Origin: Modestobacter altitudinis
Lineage (GTDB): Bacteria; Actinomycetota; Actinomycetes; Mycobacteriales; Geodermatophilaceae
Assembly (NCBI RefSeq): GCF_005930475.1
Contig: NZ_SJEW01000014.1
Span: 1-64,000, forward strand
Reading direction: 5' to 3'
Length of the DNA stretch: 64,000 nucleotides
Shown here: one piece after another, positions 57,061-64,000 of the stretch
Layout: each line of letters starts with the position of its first letter
How positions within the stretch are numbered: position 1 is the stretch's first letter
Made by a program: the position numbers and the translations under genes
The notes under the pieces: model-generated
Seen by the model: only the letters and a program-made list of their open reading frames with translations
What the model was told of the DNA's origin: nothing
Databases searched by the model: none

Positions 57061-57960
57061 TCAGCTGGCTGAGCGGTCCGCCTCGGCTGTCTCCGCCGCC
57101 GACGTGGGGGCCGCTGGGCTGCCGCTCGGGCCGGCGGCGGGGTCGCGGGCGGCCATCGCTGCGCTCAGGCGCATCAGCAGCGACGGGGACAGCCGCATCA
57201 GCCGCCACTTGATGCGTGCCTCCCTGGGCGCGACGATCACCGCCCGGTTGCGCTCCACCCCACGCAGCACATCGGCAGCCAGGGCATCGGCGCTGTAGAG
57301 GTGCCCGCCGCTCGACTTCGTGATCATGGCGCGGGTGTCGGTGACCTCCACGGTGGCCACCCGTGGCAGGTCGGACGGCATGGCCTTGTCCAGGATCGGG
57401 GTGTCCACGCCGCCGGGGCAGACCACGCTGACCCGCACTCCGCGCGGGGCGGCCTCCGCCCGCAGACTCAGCGACAGCCCGACGACCCCCCACTTCGTCA
57501 TCGCGTAGGGGGCCATCCCCGGCGCCGGCACCAGGCCTGCCAGGGACGCGGTGTTGACGATGTGCCCGTGTCCCTGCCGGAGCATCACCGGATAGGCGGC
57601 GTGGACGCCGTGGACAACACCGCGCAGGTTCACGTCGATGGCCCGGTCCCAGTGCGCCGGGGTCAGCTCCTCGACCGGCCCGACGATGCCCAGGCCGGCG
57701 TTGTTGACCATGAGGTCCAGCCGGCCGTGCCGCCCTGCGGTGTCCGTCACCAGTGCGGCGACCGCCGCTGCGTCGCGCACGTCCACAGCAGCCGCAGAAG
57801 CGGCGCCCGGGCCCAGGGCGCTGAGCTGGTTCGCGACCTCGGACGCTGCCGCGCCGTCGACGTCGGCCAGGACGACCTGGTCCCCGCGGCGCACGAGCGC
57901 CGCGCCCAGGGCGCGTCCGATCCCGGAGGCTCCACCTGTCACGATCGCCACCCGGGCCAT
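57061..57960 (-). CDS. SDR family NAD(P)-dependent oxidoreductase
   Basis: A 299-aa classical short-chain dehydrogenase. It has the TGxxxGIG motif TGGASGIG at residues 8-15, NNAG near 86, a serine in VNTASLAG near 139 and the catalytic YxxxK in YAMTK near 151. It resembles acyl-type or lipid-modifying SDRs of actinobacteria with a C-terminal extension (about 250-299) rich in Ala/Ser/Pro. GGGGG lies upstream of the ATG. It is isolated in an accessory stretch. Confidence 0.9.
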   Translation of the reverse strand: MARVAIVTGGASGIGRALGAALVRRGDQVVLADVDGAAASEVANQLSALGPGAASAAAVDVRDAAAVAALVTDTAGRHGRLDLMVNNAGLGIVGPVEELTPAHWDRAIDVNLRGVVHGVHAAYPVMLRQGHGHIVNTASLAGLVPAPGMAPYAMTKWGVVGLSLSLRAEAAPRGVRVSVVCPGGVDTPILDKAMPSDLPRVATVEVTDTRAMITKSSGGHLYSADALAADVLRGVERNRAVIVAPREARIKWRLMRLSPSLLMRLSAAMAARDPAAGPSGSPAAPTSAAETAEADRSAS

Positions 57961-58276
57961 GGCTCACCCCCTGATCGCCGGGTGCACGACGTCACCCGCA
58001 GCGAGCAGTGTGCGCGCTGAACGGGGCGAGACCATCTCGCCTGCAGCGGTCATGGGGTCATGTGCGCGCCGTCAGCGGCGCCGTTCGGCGTGCGCAGCCA
58101 CAACGTCACCGATCATGAGGAGCGGGTCACCCCCGCGCCGAGGACCCTCGAGCGGAGTGGCTCCGTCTCAGTCGAGGCGCCCGTGACGTGTCCCTGGGTG
58201 GGTCTCAGGGACACCCGGGGATGCGCGGACTGTCAGGGCGCGACGTCACAACATGGTGCGCAGGCGCTCGCGGGGG
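57961..58276. other. Intergenic stretch before the LuxR fragment
   Basis: No supported gene on either strand. A frame open from 58060 leads into the duplicated helix-turn-helix fragment, but its first 70 codons have no recognisable content and no good ribosome site. The region probably holds the SDR promoter. Confidence 0.4.
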
Positions 58277-58401
58277 TCGGCGCGGAGCTGTTCATCAGCG
58301 AGAAGGCCGCGAGCGTGCACGTCAGCAACATCCTGGCGAAGTTCGGCGCCTCTGGCCGCACCGAGGCGGTCGCCCTGGCCGCCCGCGGCCTGCTCAGCTG
58401 A
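58277..58401 (+). pseudogene. Duplicated C-terminal LuxR helix-turn-helix fragment
   Basis: 58277-58389 is almost identical in DNA sequence to 55999-56114 at the 3' end of the LuxR/STAND gene: two substitutions plus an in-frame 3-nt deletion (GCCGCC for GCCGCCGCC), then a diverged end and a stop at 58399-58401. It encodes about 40 residues (GAELFISEKAASVHVSNILA and on), the last two helices of the DNA-binding domain. It lacks the ATPase and the first helix. It may be the stub of a second LuxR gene or a recent segmental duplication. Confidence 0.8.
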
Positions 58402-58443
58402 CGGACTCCCGAGCCGCCTCGACGTCCGCCGGCAGCCGGGTCG

Positions 58444-58788
58444 TCAGCCGGCGGCCGGGGGAGTGCGGGGGCTGCTGAGCCGGCCGCGCAGACGCTCGAC
58501 CCACTCGTCGAGCACGTTTGACCTGTCGGCCGGGCCGGCCGGGGCCGGCGGCATGAGCACCCACAGCAGGAGGTAGATCGGGATACCCGCTCCGCCGACG
58601 AGGGTGAGGCCGACGAAGGCGACCCGCCACAGCAACGCGTCCACGCCGGTGTGCTCGGCCAGGCCGCCGCTCACACCGCCGAGCATCATGTCGGTGCGGC
58701 TGCGCTGCAGCGGCGGGCGATCGGTGGAGCCCGAGAGGGCCGGCGGCTCGAGGCCGGTCGGAGGAGTGGAGTACGGAGACGATGTCAT
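58444..58788 (-). CDS. PspC domain protein
   Basis: A 114-aa phage-shock-protein-C-type membrane protein. The PspC domain runs from about 28 to 82: PPLQRSRTDMMLGGVSGGLAEH, then LLWRVAFVGLTLVGGAGIPIYLLLWVLMP as two hydrophobic stretches. PspC proteins respond to envelope stress and often regulate partners by binding at the membrane. The ATG at 58788 is used because it starts the recognisable sequence; the frame opens 12 codons earlier. No pspA is nearby. Confidence 0.87.
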   Translation of the reverse strand: MTSSPYSTPPTGLEPPALSGSTDRPPLQRSRTDMMLGGVSGGLAEHTGVDALLWRVAFVGLTLVGGAGIPIYLLLWVLMPPAPAGPADRSNVLDEWVERLRGRLSSPRTPPAAG

Positions 58789-58892
58789 GCCACGAGCCTG
58801 CTCGCGACGGCGTCCCGGCGGCATCGGGGAACGCCCGGACCTGTCCCTGGTCCTCGACGTCAGGGATGACCCGAGCCGCCCCTGACCACCGC

Positions 58893-60683
58893 TCAGAGCA
58901 TCGTGCGCAGGCGCTCGCGGCGGGCGCGGAGGACCTCGACCGACGCCGACGCCGAGGGCGGCCCGGGCACCGACGAGCGGAGCTGGGTGTGCACCACGGC
59001 CTGCGGTTGCGAGGTCTTGGCCGCGATCCGGTTCACCAGCCGGTTGATCTCCCGGCGGAGCTCGGCGACGTCCCGCCAGCCGCGGCCGGGCGCGTCCTCC
59101 TCCGGGTGGTCCTCGACGACCATGAAGCCGTCCTCGTCGTCGCCCCGCCGGTGCGAGGCGGCGACCCGGATGCGCAGCTCGTCGTCCCGCTTGGACAGCA
59201 GCTCCGCGGTCTGGGCGGCGGTCAGCAGCCCGGGGATGCCCAGGAAGTCCTCGTCCTCGGCCTCCAGCGGCGCGCCGGCCGGGGTGCCCTCACCGGTGTG
59301 CGCCGTCCCGCTGGACAGCACGTGGGCGAACCGGGCGTCGGCCTCCAGCGCCTCCCACTGCTTCATCTCGCCCTCGCGGGGCTCCCGGGCGGGGAGGTCC
59401 AGCGCCTCCAGCTCCTCGTCCGGCTGGGACTTCGGCGGCGGGATGACGTGGTTGCGCTGCTCCTCCATCGCCGCGGCCAACGACAGCAGCGGCCGCACGG
59501 CGGGGAGGAACACGGTCGCCGACTCGTGCGGCCCACGGGCACGCACCACGCGGCCGACGGCCTGGGCGAAGAACAGCGGCGTCCGGTAGGAGGTCATCCA
59601 GGCCAGGACGGCGGCGCGTGGCACGTCGACGCCCTCGGAGACCATCCGCACGCAGACCGCGATCCGGGCGCCGCCGATGTTGAACTTCTCGATCTTCTTC
59701 GACGCCTTCGGGTCGTCGGAGAGGATCAGCTCCGGCGCCTTGCCGGTGACCCGGCGGACGATCTTGGCGTACTCGCGGGCGTCGTCCTGGTCGCTGGCCA
59801 GCACCAGCCCGGCGGCGTCCGGCATGCCGGTCTCGCGCAGGTGGGTGATCCGGTCGTCCATCGCGGCGATCACGTGCGGCACCCACTGGCCCTTGGGGTC
59901 CAGCGCGGTGCGCCAGGCCTGCATCTCCACCGAGCGGGTGCCGGCCTCGGACAGCGACGCGGCGACCACCTCGCCGGCGGAGTTCCGCCACCGCGAGGTG
60001 CCGGTGTAGGCGGCGAAGACGACCGGCCGGACGACGTTGTCCGCCAGCGCCTCCTTGTAGCCGTAGGTGAAGTCGGCGACGCTCATCAGGCCGCCCTGGC
60101 CCTCGAACCCGTCCTCGACGTACTTCACGAACGGGATGCGCTCGTCGGCCTTGGTGCGGAACGGCGTCCCGGTCAGCGACAGCCGGCGCGCGGCGCGGCT
60201 GAAGGCCTCCTCCGTGGCCTCGCCCCAGGAGAGACCGTCGCCGGCGTGGTGCACCTCGTCCAGGACCACCAGCGTCTTGACCGCGGTCGCCCGGGCGGCG
60301 TGCAGCATGGGCTTGCCGGCGACCTGCGCGTAGGTGGTGACGTAGCCCTGGGTGCCGGCCCGGACCGGCCCCACCGCGTTGGTCAGCCCCGGGTCGAGCA
60401 CGATGCCCATCCGGTCCGCCGCGTCGGCCCACTGCAGCCGCAGGTGGTCGGTCGGGCAGACCACGACCACCCGGGCCACCTCGCGCCGGGCGAGCAGCCG
60501 CGCGGCCAGCGTCAGGGCGAACGTCGTCTTGCCGGCGCCGGGGGTCGCGGTGACCAGGAAGTCCTTCGGTGAGGTCTCCTCGTAGCCGGCCAGTGCGGCC
60601 TGCTGCCACGCTCGGAGCGGTCGGCTGGTCGTCTGCGGGCCCAGTGTCTCCGCTCGTGCTGCAGTCCCCATGTCGGGGACCAT
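58893..60683 (-). CDS. DEAD/DEAH box helicase (superfamily 2)
   Basis: A 596-aa SF2 helicase. Motif I is ATPGAGKTT near residue 41, motif II DEVHH near 137, motif III SLTGTPFRT near 166, and motif VI QAVGRVVRARG near 379. The C-terminus (about 430-596) is charged and helical. It resembles the ResIII-type helicases related to RadD and XPB; no nuclease or methylase lies next to it, so it is not an obvious restriction enzyme. The start is ATG 60683 or 60671; neither has a good ribosome site. Confidence 0.88.
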   Translation of the reverse strand: MVPDMGTAARAETLGPQTTSRPLRAWQQAALAGYEETSPKDFLVTATPGAGKTTFALTLAARLLARREVARVVVVCPTDHLRLQWADAADRMGIVLDPGLTNAVGPVRAGTQGYVTTYAQVAGKPMLHAARATAVKTLVVLDEVHHAGDGLSWGEATEEAFSRAARRLSLTGTPFRTKADERIPFVKYVEDGFEGQGGLMSVADFTYGYKEALADNVVRPVVFAAYTGTSRWRNSAGEVVAASLSEAGTRSVEMQAWRTALDPKGQWVPHVIAAMDDRITHLRETGMPDAAGLVLASDQDDAREYAKIVRRVTGKAPELILSDDPKASKKIEKFNIGGARIAVCVRMVSEGVDVPRAAVLAWMTSYRTPLFFAQAVGRVVRARGPHESATVFLPAVRPLLSLAAAMEEQRNHVIPPPKSQPDEELEALDLPAREPREGEMKQWEALEADARFAHVLSSGTAHTGEGTPAGAPLEAEDEDFLGIPGLLTAAQTAELLSKRDDELRIRVAASHRRGDDEDGFMVVEDHPEEDAPGRGWRDVAELRREINRLVNRIAAKTSQPQAVVHTQLRSSVPGPPSASASVEVLRARRERLRTML

Positions 60684-60893
60684 CTTGGTCGGCGGGGAGG
60701 CAACACGCCCAACCGGGCGCCTCCCGCGCGCCTCGTCCGCGACGACGTATGGGACGCCGTCACCTCTCCGCTGACCTGGGCTGATGCACCGGCGGCCGAT
60801 CGGGTGTGGCACAGGTCATGCCCGTGTCGGACCGACCCGTCACGTCCCGCCGGTCCCGCCGTCCCCACGCGTCCCGGCGGGACCGGCGGCCCC

Positions 60894-61757
60894 TCAGCGC
60901 GCCCGGCCCCGGGCGCGGAGGGTGGCGTAGGCGGCGGCGGTGAACAACGCGGCGGCCGCGACGGCGAACCCGGTCGGCTGGCCCCCGCTGAGCAGCTCGT
61001 CCGCCAGGTCGCCGGAGTTGTTCGAGGCGTTGAACACCGCGTGCACGACCCCGGCGGCCAGCAGGCTGCCGGCTGCGCCGTGCACGGTGACGCCGACCAT
61101 CAACCGCATCACCAGACCGAACACCAGCAGCGCCCCGACCGCCGTGAGCAGCTCACCTGCGGACGAGTCGCCGATGAACTGCAACGGCAGGTGGATCGCG
61201 GCGAACGGCACCGCGGTCATCGCGGCCGCCGGCAGGTACCCGTACCGCGGCTCCAGCCGGCCCTGGAAGAAGCCCGCCCACACGGTCTCCTCCCACAGGT
61301 GCACCAGCACGACCGCGGTGATGATCGAGACGACGGCACCGGCGAGCGCACCGGCCAGGTCGCCGGTGTCCAGCGACCGGCCGCCCAGGACCCCGAGCCC
61401 CAGGGTCAGCAGCGGGAGCGCCAGGACGACCGCCGCCCACCAGCCGGGTGAGAACCGCCAGCGCAGAGCGCGGCGGAGCAGGACGCGCACGGCCGGCCGG
61501 CCGTCGGCGACCGCCGTCACCCACAGCGCTGCGGGCAGCATCACCAGCAGCGTGAGGGCCAGCGTGAACGGCTCCTCGGGGACCTCGCCGCCGGGGAGCA
61601 CCCCGTGGTCGGCCAGCGCGGGCACCGAGACCAGCGGCCAGCCGAGGCCGAACACCAACACCAGGAAGGCGGTCAGCGGGCGCCGGGCCACCCAGCCGCG
61701 GAAGCCGGGGGGCGTGGTCCGGCGAGTGGTGAGCCGGGGGTCGTCGACAGCGGACAT
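60894..61757 (-). CDS. CPBP family intramembrane metalloprotease
   Basis: A 287-aa polytopic membrane protein of the CPBP (CAAX protease and bacteriocin-processing) family. The glutamate pair is in WEETVWAGFFQGRLE near residue 155, histidines follow in FAAIHLPLQF near 186 and VVHAVFNASNN near 245. The usual arginine of EExxxR is replaced (EETVWAG), which is seen in some subfamilies. A good AAGGAAG site precedes the ATG. The next upstream minus-strand gene encodes a small DUF4242-like protein. Confidence 0.88.
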   Translation of the reverse strand: MSAVDDPRLTTRRTTPPGFRGWVARRPLTAFLVLVFGLGWPLVSVPALADHGVLPGGEVPEEPFTLALTLLVMLPAALWVTAVADGRPAVRVLLRRALRWRFSPGWWAAVVLALPLLTLGLGVLGGRSLDTGDLAGALAGAVVSIITAVVLVHLWEETVWAGFFQGRLEPRYGYLPAAAMTAVPFAAIHLPLQFIGDSSAGELLTAVGALLVFGLVMRLMVGVTVHGAAGSLLAAGVVHAVFNASNNSGDLADELLSGGQPTGFAVAAAALFTAAAYATLRARGRAR

Positions 61758-61782
61758 GACAGGACTTCCTTCCATCGAGGGG

Positions 61783-62094
61783 TCAGAGGAGGCGGGCCGG
61801 CCGCACCGCGGCGACCGGCAGGGCAGCGGTGTCGCAGGCCAGGGCGACGTCGTCGAGCGCGGCGGCCTGCACCAGGCAGAGGCAGTGGCCGTCGGGCAGC
61901 AGCAGGGCGCTGCACCAGCCGATCGGCACGCCCCCGGCCGCCAGCCGCCGCACCGCCTGGTGCAGCGCCCGGTGCATCGCCACGGCGTCGGACGCCGCGT
62001 CCCGTGCGGTGAGCTCGACCAGGAAGAGCTCGCCGCACGCACTGACCGGCCGGCCGTCCACGCGGACACCGTCCCGCCGGCGGCCGCACCGCAC
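61783..62094 (-). CDS. Small DUF4242-like (nickel-binding-type) protein
   Basis: A protein of up to 103 aa. From about residue 22 it reads GELFLVELTARDAASDAVA and continues through AALLLPDGHC-like strands, a ferredoxin-like pattern similar to the DUF4242/SCO4226 group. It may bind a metal or a small ligand. The start is uncertain: GTG 62094 is the longest, with GTG 62067 and 62061 also possible. It is 25 nt upstream of the CPBP gene on the same strand and may be co-transcribed. Confidence 0.6.
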   Translation of the reverse strand: MRCGRRRDGVRVDGRPVSACGELFLVELTARDAASDAVAMHRALHQAVRRLAAGGVPIGWCSALLLPDGHCLCLVQAAALDDVALACDTAALPVAAVRPARLL

Positions 62095-62162
62095 ATCGGG
62101 AGATGTACGGACGGCGGCACGGGCCTCCCGCAGGCCCGTACCCGCCGCTACGGTCCGGGGGC

Positions 62163-64000
62163 ATGGCCCGGGCCGCTGCCGTCCACCGGGGTGCCCGGTT
62201 GCCAGCCGAGCGCAGCTCCTTCGTCGGCCGCCGCGCGGAGCTCGCCGAGGTCCGGCGGCTGCTGGGGGACGCCCGGCTGCTCACGCTGGTCGGGCCCGGT
62301 GGCGTCGGCAAGACCCGGCTCGCGCTGCGGGCGGCCGCCGAGCTCCGCCGCTCGTTCCCGGGCGGGGTCGTCCTGGCCGACCTCACCGCGGTGTCCGACC
62401 CCTCGCTGGTCGCCCAGCAGGTGGCCGCGGCCCTCGACGTCCGGGACAGCTCCGGGCGCTGGCTGCCCGCCGCCCTGGCCGAGGTGCTCGGCGAGGACCG
62501 CGTGCTGCTGGTGCTGGACAACTGCGAGCACCTCCGCGACGCCTGCGCCGTCCTCGTCGACGCCGTGCTGGCCGCCTGCCCCGGCCTGCAGCTGCTGGCC
62601 ACCAGCCGCGCCCCGCTGGACGTCCCCGGCGAGGCACTGTTCCCCGTCCCGCCGCTGCCGCTGCCCGCCGCGGGGGACGCAGCCGGCTCGGACGCGGTCC
62701 GGCTGCTGGCCGAGCGGGCCCGGGCGGCAGCGCCGGGACTGGTCCTCGGTCCCGCCGACGAGGCGGACCTGGCGGAGCTGTGCCGCCGGCTGGACGGGAT
62801 CCCGCTGGCCATCGAGCTGGCCGCCGTCCGGCTGCGCACCCTGGGCCCCGCCGACCTGCTGGCCCGGCTCGACGACCGGTTCGCGCTGCTCCGTCGCTCC
62901 GGGGGCTCGGTGCCCGAACGGCACCGGGCGCTGCGGGCCACCATGGAGTGGAGCGCTGAGCTGCTCGGGGACGGCGAGCGGGTGCTGTGGCGGCGGCTGT
63001 CGGTGTTCGCCGCCGACGTCGACCTGGCGGCGATCGAGGCGGTGTGCCCCGACGACCTGCTGCCGGCCGCGTCGGTGCTGGAGGTGCTGACCGCGCTGGT
63101 CCAGGCGTCGGTCGTCGAGGTCACGCACGGAGCGGCCGGCCCCCGGTTCCGGATGCTCGAGACCGTGCGCGCCTTCGGCCGCGAGCAGCTGGTGGCCGCG
63201 GGGGAGGTCGACGCGGTGCGGCTGCGCCACCGGGACTGGTGCGCCGGCGTCGTCACCTCGGCGGCCGCGCAGTTCCTCGGCCCGGGGCAGGTCGCCGCGT
63301 TCGACCGGCTGAGCGCCTGTGCCGCCGAGATCGGTGCGGCACTGGAGACCTGTCTGTCCCGGCCGGGGGACGCCGCCGTCGGCCTGTCACTGGCCGCCGA
63401 GCTGTGGCTGTGGTGGGAGGCGCGCGGCCGGCTGGCCGAGGGACGGCGCTGGCTCTCCGTGCTGCTGGCCCGGGAGACCGCGGAGTCGGCGGCCCGCGCG
63501 CACGGGCTGGTGGTCGCCGGCTACCTCGCGCTCGCGGCGACCGACCCGGACACCGCCGTCCCGCTGCTGGAGGAAGGGCAGGAGCTGGGCCGGCGGCTCG
63601 ACCTGCCCGCGACGACGGCCCTCGCCGTCCAGTACCTGGGGCTGGCGGCGCTGTTCCGCAGCGACCTGCGGACGGCGGACCGGCTCTTGCGAGAGGCGGC
63701 CGCCGCCCACCGTGCCGTGGACGCCCCGCACGCCGCCTTCTGCTGGGCCGACGTCGGTGTGGTCGCCCTGCTGGCCGGGGACCTGGTCGCCGCTGACGAG
63801 GCCTTCACGACCAGCCTGGAGCAGGGCGCCGGCGGTGACGCGTGGACCCGGTCACACGCCCTCTGGGGGCTGGGGCTGGTCCGGTTGGACGGCGGCGAGC
63901 CGGCCGCGGCCGCCGCCCTGGAGGAGCAGGCGCTGCTGCTGATGCGCGAGGTGGACGACCGCAGCGGGGTGGCGCTGTGCGTCGAGGCGCTGGCCTGGGC
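62163..64000 (+). CDS. STAND/NB-ARC ATPase regulator, truncated by the window end
   Basis: The first 612 codons of a large regulator that runs off the window. It begins with SSFVGRRAELAEVRRLL (about 18-34), Walker A GPGGVGKTRLA near residue 44, Walker B VLLVLDNCEHL near 116 and the NB-ARC GIPLAIELAA near 217. From about 380 a TPR-like repeat region starts. There is no N-terminal DNA-binding domain, so a LuxR-type one may lie at the unseen C-terminus. TACGGT lies 8 nt before the ATG, with GGGGG between. Confidence 0.87.
   Translation, partial: MARAAAVHRGARLPAERSSFVGRRAELAEVRRLLGDARLLTLVGPGGVGKTRLALRAAAELRRSFPGGVVLADLTAVSDPSLVAQQVAAALDVRDSSGRWLPAALAEVLGEDRVLLVLDNCEHLRDACAVLVDAVLAACPGLQLLATSRAPLDVPGEALFPVPPLPLPAAGDAAGSDAVRLLAERARAAAPGLVLGPADEADLAELCRRLDGIPLAIELAAVRLRTLGPADLLARLDDRFALLRRSGGSVPERHRALRATMEWSAELLGDGERVLWRRLSVFAADVDLAAIEAVCPDDLLPAASVLEVLTALVQASVVEVTHGAAGPRFRMLETVRAFGREQLVAAGEVDAVRLRHRDWCAGVVTSAAAQFLGPGQVAAFDRLSACAAEIGAALETCLSRPGDAAVGLSLAAELWLWWEARGRLAEGRRWLSVLLARETAESAARAHGLVVAGYLALAATDPDTAVPLLEEGQELGRRLDLPATTALAVQYLGLAALFRSDLRTADRLLREAAAAHRAVDAPHAAFCWADVGVVALLAGDLVAADEAFTTSLEQGAGGDAWTRSHALWGLGLVRLDGGEPAAAAALEEQALLLMREVDDRSGVALCVEALAW

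Noticed and set aside
58893..60683. Restriction-modification or phage-defence helicase
   Set aside because: No methylase, nuclease or other defence gene lies beside it; the neighbours are PspC and a CPBP protease.

Overview
The window is about 64 kb of very GC-rich DNA with GTG and TTG starts, tightly overlapping genes, Lsr2, CarD and F420-type enzymes. It is chromosomal DNA of an actinobacterium. Gene content fits the Geodermatophilaceae (Blastococcus/Modestobacter/Geodermatophilus type), but that family assignment is inference. No rRNA, CRISPR array, intact insertion sequence or phage was found.

1-10.9 kb: a cofactor operon of overlapping genes (DUF2520 protein, panC, panD, nadB, nadC, coaX) makes pantothenate/CoA and NAD precursors. 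It is followed by lysS, lsr2 and clpC, an order shared with Mycobacterium tuberculosis Rv3603c-Rv3596c; clpC has a SigR/SigH-type promoter. 10.9-24.6 kb: mutY, then the lpqE-radA-disA set (DNA repair and c-di-AMP), then carD-ispD-ispF-cysS-rlmB, matching Rv3589-Rv3579. An iron-sulfur photolyase and a UbiA prenyltransferase sit between lpqE and carD. DUF985, DUF445 and HtrA genes follow.

26-36 kb: mixed metabolic genes around a tRNA-Thr(UGU): oxidoreductases, dodecin, a Rieske lipoprotein, a Na+/H+ antiporter, RarD, then a DUF3263 gene paired with a LytR_C (VirR-like) gene. 36-40 kb: a secreted S15-type hydrolase fused to an ABC ATPase, with its own permease; this is the most unusual protein architecture here. 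40.7-44.9 kb: a SAM-I riboswitch ahead of threonine synthase, then cspA and CIRCE-controlled groEL, closed by a 24-bp tandem array.

45-53 kb: VOC, DUF72, Gfo/Idh, DUF4031, HD and scramblase-like genes, zwf, a DUF7282-like lipoprotein and an MFS transporter. 53-64 kb: more accessory in character. It holds a 998-aa LuxR/STAND regulator whose C-terminal helix-turn-helix is duplicated 2.3 kb away, a less GC-rich segment with a small hypothetical gene, an SDR, PspC, a DEAD/DEAH helicase, a CPBP protease, and a second STAND ATPase cut by the window edge.

Two patterns recur. Many genes start at a GTG or ATG only 6-8 nt after a TAnnnT -10 box, suggesting leaderless mRNAs. A palindromic intergenic repeat (GGACCCC...CCACTCGC type) occupies several gene ends as a probable terminator.
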